Shown one piece after another: positions 24,644 through 33,835 of a stretch of 64,000 bases of DNA; the first letter of the stretch is position 1, and every line of letters begins with the position of its first letter. The notes under the pieces were generated by a model. That model was not told the DNA's origin and did not search any database. It saw only the letters and a program-made list of their open reading frames with translations. Made by a program: the position numbers and the translations under genes. Where the stretch lies: positions 1 to 64,000 of the forward strand of contig NZ_JALHMP010000019.1 of the NCBI RefSeq assembly GCF_022843985.1. The letters are read 5' to 3'. The stretch comes from Phreatobacter sp. GTDB lineage: Bacteria; Pseudomonadota; Alphaproteobacteria; Rhizobiales; Phreatobacteraceae.

Positions 24644-25054
24644 TCAGCTTCTCAGCAGTTCGATGGTGCGCTGGATCATCCGCCGGGTGGAGGTGACCAC
24701 GTTGAGATTGGCCTCGTAGCTGCGCTGCGCCTCGCGCAGATCCATGCTTTCCACCAGCGAATTGACGTTGGGGATCTTCACATAGCCGCGCGGATCGGCA
24801 GCCGGATGCTGCGGATCGAAGCGCGTGCGGAACTCGCCCTGCTGCTGGCGCACCGGGCCGAGCTGCACGGTGGTGGCCTGCAACTCGCGGTCGAAGGAGG
24901 TGCGGAACGTGGGCACCCTGCGGCGATAGGGGTCGCCGCCAGGCGTCTGCGCCGTCGAATTGGCATTGGCGATGTTCTCCGCCGAAATGCGCATCCGGCC
25001 GGCCTGGGCCCGCATGCCGCCGGAAGCGATGCGGATCGATTTGAGGAAGTCCAT
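24644..25054 (-). CDS. flgC: flagellar basal-body rod protein FlgC
   Basis: MDFLKSIRIASGGMRAQAGRMRISAENIANANSTAQTPGGDPYRRRVPTF...VKIPNVNSLVESMDLREAQRSYEANLNVV. Confidence 0.96.
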   Translation of the reverse strand: MDFLKSIRIASGGMRAQAGRMRISAENIANANSTAQTPGGDPYRRRVPTFRTSFDRELQATTVQLGPVRQQQGEFRTRFDPQHPAADPRGYVKIPNVNSLVESMDLREAQRSYEANLNVVTSTRRMIQRTIELLRS

Positions 25055-25071
25055 GGACATGCGCTGTCTCC

Positions 25072-25497
25072 TCAGCCTCTCTTGCCGATGGCGGTGCGGA
25101 TGAGCCCCAGCGAGCGCTGGTAGAGTCCGGCGACCGCCTGGTAATCCATCTGGTTCTGCGCGACCTTCAGCATTTCATCCTCGAGATTGACGCGGTTGCC
25201 CTCGGGCGTCGCGACCTGACCGGCATCGCGGCGCACATCGAATCGCGTCTGCGCACTCGATGCGGTCTGGATGTGCCGCGGATCGGTGCGCATCGGCCCG
25301 GCCCCGATACTGGCGCCGGCTGTCGCGGTGGCGTAGCCGCGCGCCATCCGATCGAAATTGGGGGCCCGAAGGTCGCGCGCGCGAAATCCCGGCGTGTCCG
25401 CATTGGCGACATTTTCGGCCAGTATCTTCTGGCGATCCTGGTGCCAGCGCATGCGCTCGCGGAGCATGGAAAAGATCGGCACGTCGCTCGTCGCCAT
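25072..25497 (-). CDS. flgB: flagellar basal-body rod protein FlgB
   Basis: MATSDVPIFSMLRERMRWHQDRQKILAENVANADTPGFRARDLRAPNF...; start reassigned to 25497. Confidence 0.94.
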   Translation of the reverse strand: MATSDVPIFSMLRERMRWHQDRQKILAENVANADTPGFRARDLRAPNFDRMARGYATATAGASIGAGPMRTDPRHIQTASSAQTRFDVRRDAGQVATPEGNRVNLEDEMLKVAQNQMDYQAVAGLYQRSLGLIRTAIGKRG

Positions 25498-25544
25498 GGA
25501 ATCCCCCGCGCCCCGTCGATAGGCAAAGGATGCCGGGTTCATGG

Positions 25545-25559
25545 TTAACGACCGGTTAA
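25545..25559. promoter_or_regulatory. CtrA-type box TTAA-N7-TTAA in flgB/fliO intergenic region
   Basis: TTAA CGACCGG TTAA, exact match to the CtrA full-site pattern. Confidence 0.65.
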
Positions 25560-25617
25560 TCGTTAAGGGACTTTCAACCTCTGCCCCGCCGGGTTAACCA
25601 TCCGGCGAGGTCGAAGT

Positions 25618-25632
25618 CGGCAAGGCTTGCCG
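25618..25632. promoter_or_regulatory. palindromic flagellar regulatory element (FlbD/ftr-like)
   Basis: CGGCAAG-G-CTTGCCG perfect 15-bp palindrome; related palindromes at 34423, 40297 and 45506. Confidence 0.5.
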
Positions 25633-25693
25633 GGTCTGTTAACCTCAACATAGATTTAACGCGCGCTCTTCCGGGGTGGGCGTCCGGAATGCC

Positions 25694-26635
25694 ATGGGAT
25701 CGGTCTCGATGAACCTTCTCACCAATCTGCTCGGTCCCAACGCGCCCCTTGCCGCCACCTTCATCGTTGCCTTCGCGGCGGTGCTGGTGCTCATCGGCCT
25801 GACGGCGTGGATCTTTCGTCTCATCCGCGGCCGCGGGCTGGGCATCGGATCGGGCGGTCGCGGCCGCCAGCCGCGCCTCGCCGTCCTCGACTATGCCGAC
25901 GTCGACCAGCGCCGCAAACTCGTGCTGATCCGGCGCGACAATGTGGAGCACCTCCTGCTCCTCGGCGGCCCGACCGATGTTGTCGTGGAGACCTCGATCG
26001 TCCGCGGCATGCCCGTCCAGGCCACCGCCCTGCGTGAAACCGCGCCCGCGCCGGCCTATGTCGAGCCGGATCCGCCGATGCCGCAGCCGCGCCCGTCACT
26101 GCGCGAGACCGCCCGCCAGGCCGCCGGCGAGCCGGTGACGGCACGGCCGGTCAATCTCGACATGCCACTGGCCCCGCCCCGTTCCGAGCCCATCCGTCCC
26201 GAGCCCGTCCGTCCCGAGCCCGTCCGTCCCGAGCCCGCCCGCGTCGCGCCGGCTCCCGCCGCGGTTCGCCCGGAACCGCCCCGCCCCGCCCCGGCAGCGC
26301 CTGCGGCCCGTGCGGAAGTGCCGCGCATCACGCCAGTCGTCACCCAGCCAGTCCGGGCGGGCACGCCGGTGCCACCGCCCCGTCCGGCGCCGCCCGCTGC
26401 TGCGGCCACCGGCGCCGATGATGTCGCGGCCCGCTTGGAAGCCGCCCTGCGCAAGCCGATCGGCACGGCATCGCCGCCGGCCGGAGCGAAACCCGCTGCA
26501 CCGGCCGTACCGCCGCGACCGCAGCCGGCGCCCCCCGCCAAGGCCCTGTCGGCCGACGAGAAATCCGTCTTCGACAGCCTCGAGGAGGAGATGGCGGCTC
26601 TTCTTGGACGTGGACCGACACCGCCGAAGCCCTGA
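25694..26635 (+). CDS. FliO-like flagellar biosynthesis protein
   Basis: MGSVSMNLLTNLLGPNAPLAATFIVAFAAVLVLIGLTAWIFRLIRGRG...PRLAVLDYADVDQRRKLVLIRRDNVEHLLLLGGPTDVVVE, then long Pro-rich tail; upstream of fliP. Confidence 0.82.
   Translation: MGSVSMNLLTNLLGPNAPLAATFIVAFAAVLVLIGLTAWIFRLIRGRGLGIGSGGRGRQPRLAVLDYADVDQRRKLVLIRRDNVEHLLLLGGPTDVVVETSIVRGMPVQATALRETAPAPAYVEPDPPMPQPRPSLRETARQAAGEPVTARPVNLDMPLAPPRSEPIRPEPVRPEPVRPEPARVAPAPAAVRPEPPRPAPAAPAARAEVPRITPVVTQPVRAGTPVPPPRPAPPAAAATGADDVAARLEAALRKPIGTASPPAGAKPAAPAVPPRPQPAPPAKALSADEKSVFDSLEEEMAALLGRGPTPPKP
26186..26240 (+). repeat. 15-bp tandem repeat (GAGCCCGTCCGTCCC, ~3.7 copies) within the FliO-like gene
   Basis: GAGCCCATCCGTCCC GAGCCCGTCCGTCCC GAGCCCGTCCGTCCC GAGCCCGCCC, encoding EPIRPEPVRPEPVRPEPAR. 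Confidence 0.9.
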
Positions 26636-26947
26636 CGCTCGGCCTCGCTGCCCGCACCAGGGGCAGCGCCATCGCCGCGTGCGATGGCGTGACCTAAGTA
26701 GCGCGGGACGAAATGTCCCACCATCCACCTCCCTGCCGCGCCGGAACAGCGGAATCGCCGGTTTCGGCCCGCGGCGGACATCCGGGCCGCAGCACGCGAC
26801 GATGACAGGGGACTTTCACCGCCTTCCGGGCCCAATCCGCCGCCGCCTGGCGGCAGGCCCGCCGCCCAGGCCGGCGCGTCGCCCCCACAGGCCTGCCCCC
26901 CGACCTGCTAAGCTTGCCAGCAGCGATTCGGATGGCGCGGAACGGCA

Positions 26948-27724
26948 ATGGCCCCGACGACCCCACATGGCAGGATGCCCAGGCGCCCGGCATTGCGCCG
27001 CGCGGCGGTGCTGTGTGCCCTCGTTGCCGCTGGCCTTGCCGCCGGTCCGGCCGCTGCCCAGGACATCTCGATCAATCTCGGCCAGGGTGCCGGCGTCAAC
27101 GAGCGGGTCATCCAGCTCATCGGCCTCATCACCATTCTGTCGGTCGCCCCCTCCATCCTGATCATGGTGACCAGCTTCGTGCGCATCGCCGTGGTGCTCT
27201 CACTGCTGCGCACGGCCATCGGCACCCAGACCGCGCCGCCCAACGCGGTCATTGTCGGCCTGTCGCTTTTCCTGACCGGTTTCGTCATGGCGCCGACGCT
27301 GCAGCAGAGCTACGACCTCGGCGTCAGACCGCTGATCGAGAACCAGATCGAACTGCCGCAGGCCTTCGAGCGCGCCTCCGGACCGTTCCGGGACTTCATG
27401 CTGAAACATGTGCGGGAGAACGATTTGGCGCTGTTCCAGGAGCTCTCCCGGGAACCGGTGCCGGCGACGCCCCAGGAGGTCTCGTTCCGCGTGCTCGTCC
27501 CCGCCTTCATGATCTCCGAGCTGCGCCGCGCCTTCGAGATCGCCTTCCTGCTCTTCGTGCCCTTCCTCGTCATCGACCTGGTCGTGGCCTCGGTCCTCAT
27601 GTCCATGGGCATGATGATGTTGCCACCGATCACGGTCTCGATGCCGTTCAAGCTGATCTTCTTCGTGCTGGTCGACGGCTGGAATCTCGTCGCCGGCAGC
27701 CTGGTGCGAAGTTTCGGCACCTAG
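26948..27724 (+). CDS. fliP: flagellar biosynthetic protein FliP
   Basis: VIQLIGLITILSVAPSILIMVTSFVRIAVVLSLLRTAIGTQTAPPNAVIVGLSLFLTGFVMAP...FMISELRRAFEIAFLLFVPFLVIDLVVASVLMSMGMMMLPP. Confidence 0.97.
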   Translation: MAPTTPHGRMPRRPALRRAAVLCALVAAGLAAGPAAAQDISINLGQGAGVNERVIQLIGLITILSVAPSILIMVTSFVRIAVVLSLLRTAIGTQTAPPNAVIVGLSLFLTGFVMAPTLQQSYDLGVRPLIENQIELPQAFERASGPFRDFMLKHVRENDLALFQELSREPVPATPQEVSFRVLVPAFMISELRRAFEIAFLLFVPFLVIDLVVASVLMSMGMMMLPPITVSMPFKLIFFVLVDGWNLVAGSLVRSFGT

Positions 27725-27746
27725 GTAGAGCGCGCAACTCCTCGCC

Positions 27747-30700
27747 TCATCCCTGGCGCGGCGTCGCGCCGGTCGGCGTGTCGGATTGCTGCGCGGGCGG
27801 CTCGGCGGCGCCGGGTGTCTCGTTCGGATAGCGCTCGCGATAGTTCTTCAGGAAAGCGTCCAGCGTGTCACGGTCGGCGATGGACTTGGCAATCTCGCGA
27901 TATTCGACGCCGCGCGCCTCGATGGGTGAGGTCACCACGTCGAAGGAACGCTCGTCCGGCGTGCCCTTCATGGCCTCGCGCCAGCGGTTGCGCAGGCGGT
28001 CGAGGCCGAGGGCGTCGTCCACCAGTGCATAGCCGATCGCCGCCCTGAGGAGATGGCGCCGCTCGTCGTTGCCGAGGGGGGCGTTGCCGGAGCGGGCCGA
28101 GACCCAGCGTTCGCTCTGCTCGGCCGACTCGCGGTGCCGTTGGGCGCCCCAGTGGATGTCAGCGCGAAGCATCTCGGCTTCCGGCGTCTGGATGCCGGAG
28201 AGCATTTCCAGCGCCTGGTCGGGCCGGCCGGCATCGGCATGGGCGCGGGCCTCGAGCAGGTAGCGCTGGACCCGCAATTCCTCCGGGAGATCGGCAAGGC
28301 GCGTCGTGCGCAGCGCCTGGAGGGCTGCCGCGGGCTTGCGGTTGCTCAAATGGATCAGGGCCAGCCGGGCTGCGACCTGCGACCGGGCCGCCCCCGTCAG
28401 GCGCCGGTCGATCTGGTGCTGTAGCAGCGCTGCCGCCTGGTCGAGAAGGTCCATGCCTGCGAGCCGGTCGGCCAGGCGGCGGATGATCTCGTCGCCGCGG
28501 CGTCCCTGCGGGGTCATGTCGCGGAAATCAAAATAGAGTGCCAGCGCATCGACCGGCTTCATCTGGTCGGCATTGCCGTCAAGGAACAGCCGCTCGAAAT
28601 GGCGGGCGACGTCGTCCTGCATGCCGCGCACTGTTTCCGAGCGCGGATGGGCACGCATCGCCAGCCGCATGGTGGTGAAGGCCTCGCGGAACTGGCCCTG
28701 GTCGGCATAGAGCTTGGCGAGCAGGGCAAGCGTCCGGGCCTCGACCTCGTCACCGCGCCAGCTGTAGCTCTGCACCTCGAGTTCCTCGATCGCCGCCTTG
28801 CGGTCGATCTCGCCGAGGCGGTGGCGGGCAGCGAGCAAGCGTTGCTCGGCATCGGCACGGACCGGCAGGTCGGGCCCGTTGGCGGCGCGGCCATAGGCGA
28901 CCACGGCGTCGCGGTCCATGCCCTTGGCCTCGATGACGCGCCCGCGCAGGAGGGCGAACTGCTGCTCGGCGGACGGCGGGATGCCGATCTCCTGCAACTC
29001 GGCGAGATGCTTGTCGGCGCGCTCGACCGCACCGCTGTCGAGCGCCGCCTCGATGGCACGCACCAGGATCGCCCGCGCCAGCGGATGCGGCAGGGTCGCC
29101 GGCGACACGTCGGAGCCCTCGAACGTGTCGTGCGCCTCGCGCGACCGGCCATCCATGGCGAGCGCCGTGGCGCGCCACAGCGCGATGTCCGGTGCGTTCG
29201 CCATGGCCGGATGGGCGAATTCCCGCAGTGCATCGGCCGGGCGGTGCATCATGATCGAGACCACACCGCGGAGGCCCTGAATCGCGCCGTCCTCGGCGAT
29301 CCGCCGGTCCTGCCGCACGATGGCGTCGAGGACAGCCTTGGCCTCCGCCCAGCGCTGCTGCGCCATGTAGAACCGCACGAGGTCGAGGCGTCTGGCGGTT
29401 CGCTGCGTGTCGTGGACGGCGGCCGCGGTCGCAATCAGATCGCCCTCGCGCTCGCGGAACGGGGCGCGTTCATCCGCCGCCCAGAGTTCGAGATCGAAAG
29501 TGATCGTCCGGGGCCGCCGCACCATGCGCTGGACCGGCGTTGGCTTGGCGAGGCCGGCGCTGAGCAGCAGGCCGGAGGGGCGGCCGATATTGACCTGATC
29601 GCCCGAGATCGTCACCGACAGGTCGTCGGCAAGGGGCTGGAACACGAGACCGTGGCTTCCCGCCAGCGCGACGAACTCGACCATTTCCCGAGGCTGGACG
29701 AAGGACCGTGCAGGCCCCGCGCCGGTCACCACCAGCAGCGTGTCGCCGGCCAGCGGGTCGGCGAGGCGATGCACCGAGCCGGCATTGGGAAAATCGACGG
29801 TCGCGATCAGCCGGTCGCCCTGCTCGGTGGCGCGGGAGAGATGCATCGGGCGCGGCGGCTCCAGGATACTGTCAGCCAGCGTGACGATCCAGGCGAGGCC
29901 GTCGCGGCTGGCCGATGCCAGGCTCTGGCGCTCCAGACCGATGCGCACGGCGATGCCGTTGCGCGAGCGGGAGGCGTCGACGGAGGAGAAAATGCCGGCG
30001 GCTTCGGCCTGGAGCCCGGCGAGCGCCACCTCCTCCAGCGTGTCGAAGACGAGCCAGAGCGTGTCGCCGCGCTGGAAGACGGCACCGGGCGTCTCGCGGG
30101 TGAAGGGGACGAGAATGCGGACGGTTCCCCCGGCGCGACGCGCCTGCATGGCGACCGGTCCGGCGGCCGGCGGCGCCGGTGGGACGGCCGGGTCGGCGGT
30201 CTCGACATGCGCCGGCGCCGCGACTGGAGCAATGGGAGGGCCCGCTGCGACGGCGGGAGCGGCGGGTTCGGCAGCGGCAGCAGGTGAAGCAACGGGTGCG
30301 AGCGGTGGCCGCGCGGCTTCGACTGGCGGCGGCGAGGGAGGCAGGCGTGGCATCGGCGGCAGGGCCGGTCGGGCGGCGACGAGCGGCGGCGTCGGCACAT
30401 TGCCCGGCAGCATGGTGACGGCCGGCGGCACCAGCCCCGGCTGGCGCAACTGCGCGGCGGCCGGATCCCGCGGATTGACTGCGGCGCCGCGCATGGTCAG
30501 GTCGAGCACATAGGTGCCCTCCTCCCGGAATGCCCGCACATCAGCCTGTGGCGATACCGCCATGCGGAACACCAGTTCATCCGTCCCGGTATCGGCCTCG
30601 ATCTCGCCGACGAAGGGCGGCAGCGCATCGCGCACCTGCCGGAGGTCGGAGGTAAAGGGCTTGGCGACGCGCAGCATTAGGCGGTCACCGCTCCGGTCGA

Positions 30701-31334
30701 TCGAGATGGCGGCCGGCTCGGGCAGCGAGAAAACGAAGCGAGAGAAGGTCGGATGATTGCCGACCCGCACGGTCACCGCGGGCATGGTCCGCGCCACGCG
30801 CTGCGACTCGGCGAGACGGGCCCGCCGCTCGGCCTCGCGGGCGCGCCGCGTCAGTTCCTCGACCACGTCCAGCGGCAGACCCGGCGGCAGACCGCGCCAG
30901 TTGTCCGGCATCATGTCGACGAAGAGCCGCTCGCCCGCCTCCATGGAATTGACCGTGACACGCTGCGCCAGGGCGAAGCGGAGCGACTTGCCGTCAGGGT
31001 CGCGCCGGACGGCGGTGACATAGTCGCGCAGCACGGTCGTCAACGGGGCGACCTGGACATCGACCGGCTGCGAGAAGGCGATGACGAGGACCCCGCCGGT
31101 GACCTTCACCTCGGTGGGCACCTGCTGGTCGAAATGGAAGACGAGGCGGGCGAAGCCACCCGTGGTCGAGGCGGTCAGTTCGGCCTTGCTGACCGCGGGG
31201 CGCGCATCGGCGGCGGCGGGTGCCGGAGGGCGCGGAGCCTGCGCCTGCGCGCTCGACAGCGGGACATGGCAAAGCAGGGCGGCAGCAAGGCCGACCCGCG
31301 TCACACGCCATACGCACCACGCGTTCCCGTCCAT
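27747..31334 (-). CDS. large secreted AMIN-like/tetratricopeptide-repeat protein of the flagellar operon
   Basis: Signal peptide RVTRVGLAAALLCHVPLSSAQA, beta-rich N-terminal region (FARLVFHFDQQVPTEVKVTGGVLVIAFSQPVDV), Pro/Ala linker and TPR-like C-terminal half (LLAKLYADQGQFREAFTTMRLAMRAHP); last gene of the fliL-fliM operon. Confidence 0.75.
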   Translation of the reverse strand: MDGNAWCVWRVTRVGLAAALLCHVPLSSAQAQAPRPPAPAAADARPAVSKAELTASTTGGFARLVFHFDQQVPTEVKVTGGVLVIAFSQPVDVQVAPLTTVLRDYVTAVRRDPDGKSLRFALAQRVTVNSMEAGERLFVDMMPDNWRGLPPGLPLDVVEELTRRAREAERRARLAESQRVARTMPAVTVRVGNHPTFSRFVFSLPEPAAISIDRSGDRLMLRVAKPFTSDLRQVRDALPPFVGEIEADTGTDELVFRMAVSPQADVRAFREEGTYVLDLTMRGAAVNPRDPAAAQLRQPGLVPPAVTMLPGNVPTPPLVAARPALPPMPRLPPSPPPVEAARPPLAPVASPAAAAEPAAPAVAAGPPIAPVAAPAHVETADPAVPPAPPAAGPVAMQARRAGGTVRILVPFTRETPGAVFQRGDTLWLVFDTLEEVALAGLQAEAAGIFSSVDASRSRNGIAVRIGLERQSLASASRDGLAWIVTLADSILEPPRPMHLSRATEQGDRLIATVDFPNAGSVHRLADPLAGDTLLVVTGAGPARSFVQPREMVEFVALAGSHGLVFQPLADDLSVTISGDQVNIGRPSGLLLSAGLAKPTPVQRMVRRPRTITFDLELWAADERAPFREREGDLIATAAAVHDTQRTARRLDLVRFYMAQQRWAEAKAVLDAIVRQDRRIAEDGAIQGLRGVVSIMMHRPADALREFAHPAMANAPDIALWRATALAMDGRSREAHDTFEGSDVSPATLPHPLARAILVRAIEAALDSGAVERADKHLAELQEIGIPPSAEQQFALLRGRVIEAKGMDRDAVVAYGRAANGPDLPVRADAEQRLLAARHRLGEIDRKAAIEELEVQSYSWRGDEVEARTLALLAKLYADQGQFREAFTTMRLAMRAHPRSETVRGMQDDVARHFERLFLDGNADQMKPVDALALYFDFRDMTPQGRRGDEIIRRLADRLAGMDLLDQAAALLQHQIDRRLTGAARSQVAARLALIHLSNRKPAAALQALRTTRLADLPEELRVQRYLLEARAHADAGRPDQALEMLSGIQTPEAEMLRADIHWGAQRHRESAEQSERWVSARSGNAPLGNDERRHLLRAAIGYALVDDALGLDRLRNRWREAMKGTPDERSFDVVTSPIEARGVEYREIAKSIADRDTLDAFLKNYRERYPNETPGAAEPPAQQSDTPTGATPRQG

Positions 31335-31437
31335 GGGACTCGAATCTTCTGCCGGCCCTGGGGACCCGGCATGCGGCGGCTCCATGCCCCCGATTGCGGG
31401 GCATCATGGACATTCGTGATTAACACGGCGTTTCGCC

Positions 31438-32172
31438 TCAGCGGCTCGGCCGGCCCTCGATCTTCGGCAGCGTGTCGGGCGACACGACCCGCGGATCGGC
31501 CGCAGCCTGCTGGTTCGGCCGGCGCGCCAGTTCGGTCGTCAGGCGCTTGGCCTGCTCGGCCTGCATCTGTGCGATGACATCGGCGAGTTTCGGCGGGCGC
31601 ATAGCACGGGCGACCTCGATCAGCACGTTCATGTCGAGGCTGTCGAAGATCCGTGCCGCATCCTTCGGCCGCATCGACTCGTACATGCTGACGACACCGC
31701 GGAAACGGGCCTGCTCGGCCTCGTCGCGGCGCTGTTCGAGCCCGGTGATGCGCGTCTCCAGTTCGCGCAATTCATTGACGCGCTGTTCCATGCGCCGCTC
31801 GGTGGCGCGCAACAGGTTCTCGCGCATGTCGAGTTCGCGCTGCCGGGTATCCAGTTCCTGACGGCGTTCCTGCAGGCGCTCGAGAATGGCGCGTTCGGCG
31901 GCCGAAACGGTGGGGGCCTGGGGCGCGGCGGCCTGCGGCAGGGGTTGCGGTGGAGGCGGCGCTGCCGCCGGGGCCGCTGCCGGAGCGGCCGCCGGCGTCG
32001 CACCTGTGGTGAGATCGGCATCGGCCGGCGATTCGATGCCGGGGATCGTCGTGTCCTGCGCCATGACCTGGCGAGGGCCGGCGAGATCCCCGCTGAGCAG
32101 TCCCACGGCCTTCAGGAACAGAAGACCGCCGGCCGCGAAGATGACGATGGGAAGAAGCCGCAGGTCCCGCAT
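31438..32172 (-). CDS. MotE-like protein (MgtE N-domain-like)
   Basis: N-terminal TM, coiled coil, then FRGVVSMYESMRPKDAARIFDSLDMNVLIEVARAMRPPKLADVIAQMQAEQAKRLTTELA. Confidence 0.82.
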   Translation of the reverse strand: MRDLRLLPIVIFAAGGLLFLKAVGLLSGDLAGPRQVMAQDTTIPGIESPADADLTTGATPAAAPAAAPAAAPPPPQPLPQAAAPQAPTVSAAERAILERLQERRQELDTRQRELDMRENLLRATERRMEQRVNELRELETRITGLEQRRDEAEQARFRGVVSMYESMRPKDAARIFDSLDMNVLIEVARAMRPPKLADVIAQMQAEQAKRLTTELARRPNQQAAADPRVVSPDTLPKIEGRPSR

Positions 32173-32182
32173 GGTTTATCCT

Positions 32183-32671
32183 CTAGGCGGCGCGCGTCTG
32201 CGCGCGCGCGGCGAAGGCCTTGGCCGCTGCCAGCGTCGAGGCGGCGCCCGCGGGGTGATTGTCGCCGGGGTCGCGGACGATGACCGGGATGATCGGCTCG
32301 ACCGCCGGGATGGGCGGTCTGCGCGGCCGACCGGCGTCGCGGGCTGCCTCGGTGATCCGGCTGATGCGCTCCACCACGACCTCACCGGCCTTCACCTCGC
32401 GCTCGATGTCGACGAGAAAGCGTTCGGCGGTCCGCAGCCGCTCGCCGAGCGTGCCGTCGCATTCGCGCACCGTGACCTTCAGGCCCTGGATCGCCCGCTC
32501 GGCGATTTCGGTCGCGGTGATCAGTTCGGCGATCGTCGCCTTCAGCGACTGTTCGTCGGAGCGCAGCCGCTGCAGGCGCCGGTTGAGGGTGATGCAATAG
32601 GCGATGGTCGCCGCCAGCAGCCCTGCAACGAGAAGTTCCACCACCATCGACACGGTGAAGCTGGTCATCAT
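32183..32671 (-). CDS. DUF6468-like flagellar-operon membrane protein
   Basis: FTVSMVVELLVAGLLAATIAYCITLNRRLQRLRSDEQSLKATIAELITATEIAERAIQGLK; overlaps fliM by 4 bp. Confidence 0.7.
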   Translation of the reverse strand: MMTSFTVSMVVELLVAGLLAATIAYCITLNRRLQRLRSDEQSLKATIAELITATEIAERAIQGLKVTVRECDGTLGERLRTAERFLVDIEREVKAGEVVVERISRITEAARDAGRPRRPPIPAVEPIIPVIVRDPGDNHPAGAASTLAAAKAFAARAQTRAA

Positions 32672-33825
32672 GCCTCCTGTCCGCCCGAAGAGATCTGTTC
32701 GAATTGCGACATCGAGGTGCGACCGCGTCGCAGCGGCTTCTGGATCCGGATGGCGACCCTGTCACCCACCCGGCCCATGCGCCCCTCGGTCAACGTCTCG
32801 CTGCCACAGCGCACCTTGACCAGGGCATCCGGCTTCATGTCGAGGACGAGCGTGTCGCCGACCTTCAAGTTCATCAGCTTGCGCAGCGGAAACGCATTCT
32901 CGTAGAGGACAGCTTCCACATCCGTGCAAGACTGGAAGATCTCGGTCGCCAGGTGCCCCTCCCAGACCGGGTCGCGGCCGAGCTTCTCGCCGACGAAGGT
33001 CTGCATCAGGCGATCGCGGATGGGCTCCAGCGTCGCATAGGGCAGCAGCATCTCGATCGAGCCGCCGCGCTCTTCCATATCGATGCGGAAGCGCACGAGG
33101 ATGGCGGCATTGTTGGGCCGCGAGATGGCGGCGAAGCGCGGATTGGTCTCCAGCCGGTCGATCTTGAAGGTGACCGGCGAGATCGGCCGGAAAGCCGCCT
33201 CGGCATCGGCCAGGATGACCTCGATCATCCGCTTGACGAGGCCCATCTCGATGGTCGTGTAGGGACGCCCCTCGACGCGGATGGCGGTGACGCCGCGGCG
33301 GCCGCCCAGCAGCACGTCGATAATCGAGTAGATCAGGCTCGAATCGACCGTGGCGATGCCGAAATTGTCCCATTCCTCGGCCTTGAAGATGGAGAGGATG
33401 GCCGGCAGCGGGATCGAGTTCAGATAGTCGGCGAAGCGGACAGCATGGATCCGGTCGAGCGAGACCTCGACATTGTCGGAGGTGAAGTTGCGCAAGGAGG
33501 TCGTGAGCAGCCGCACCAGGCGGTCGAACACGATATCGAGCATCGGCAGACGCTCGTAGGCGACCATGGCGGAGTCGATGATGGCGCGGATGCCGCCATT
33601 GTCGGACAGCGCCAGGTCTTCGATCGAGAAGCCGAGGAGATTGTCGATCTCCTCCTGGTTGAGGATGCGCTCGGCGCCGCCCTTCGAGCCGGCGCTGACA
33701 TGGGCCATGCCGTCTTCGCCGACGGATTCCCACGTCTGTTCTGCATCCGATCCCGAGGAGCCCTGCTCCTCCAGCGCCATGCCCCATTCGGCGGCAAGGG
33801 CATCCTGATCGATATCGCCAGCCAT
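32668..33825 (-). CDS. fliM: flagellar motor switch protein FliM
   Basis: LNQEEIDNLLGFS...YERLPMLDIVFDRLVRLLTTSLRNFTSDNVEVSLDRIHAVRFADYLNSIPLPAILSIFKAEEWDNFGI. Confidence 0.96.
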   Translation of the reverse strand: MAGDIDQDALAAEWGMALEEQGSSGSDAEQTWESVGEDGMAHVSAGSKGGAERILNQEEIDNLLGFSIEDLALSDNGGIRAIIDSAMVAYERLPMLDIVFDRLVRLLTTSLRNFTSDNVEVSLDRIHAVRFADYLNSIPLPAILSIFKAEEWDNFGIATVDSSLIYSIIDVLLGGRRGVTAIRVEGRPYTTIEMGLVKRMIEVILADAEAAFRPISPVTFKIDRLETNPRFAAISRPNNAAILVRFRIDMEERGGSIEMLLPYATLEPIRDRLMQTFVGEKLGRDPVWEGHLATEIFQSCTDVEAVLYENAFPLRKLMNLKVGDTLVLDMKPDALVKVRCGSETLTEGRMGRVGDRVAIRIQKPLRRGRTSMSQFEQISSGGQEA

Positions 33826-33835
33826 GGTCAGACCG

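Noticed and set aside
22210-24696. 828-aa plus-strand ORF
   Set aside because: Antisense to flhB-fliR-fliQ-fliE; composition (HRHDR/DQRQ-rich) is a shadow-ORF artefact.
25676-25693. GGGCGTCCGGAATGCC as a possible sigma54 site for fliO
   Set aside because: GG/GC spacing fits but the -24 half lacks the TGGCAC core and it abuts the start codon.
28599-30287. 562-aa plus-strand ORF
   Set aside because: Antisense to the TPR protein gene; shadow frame.
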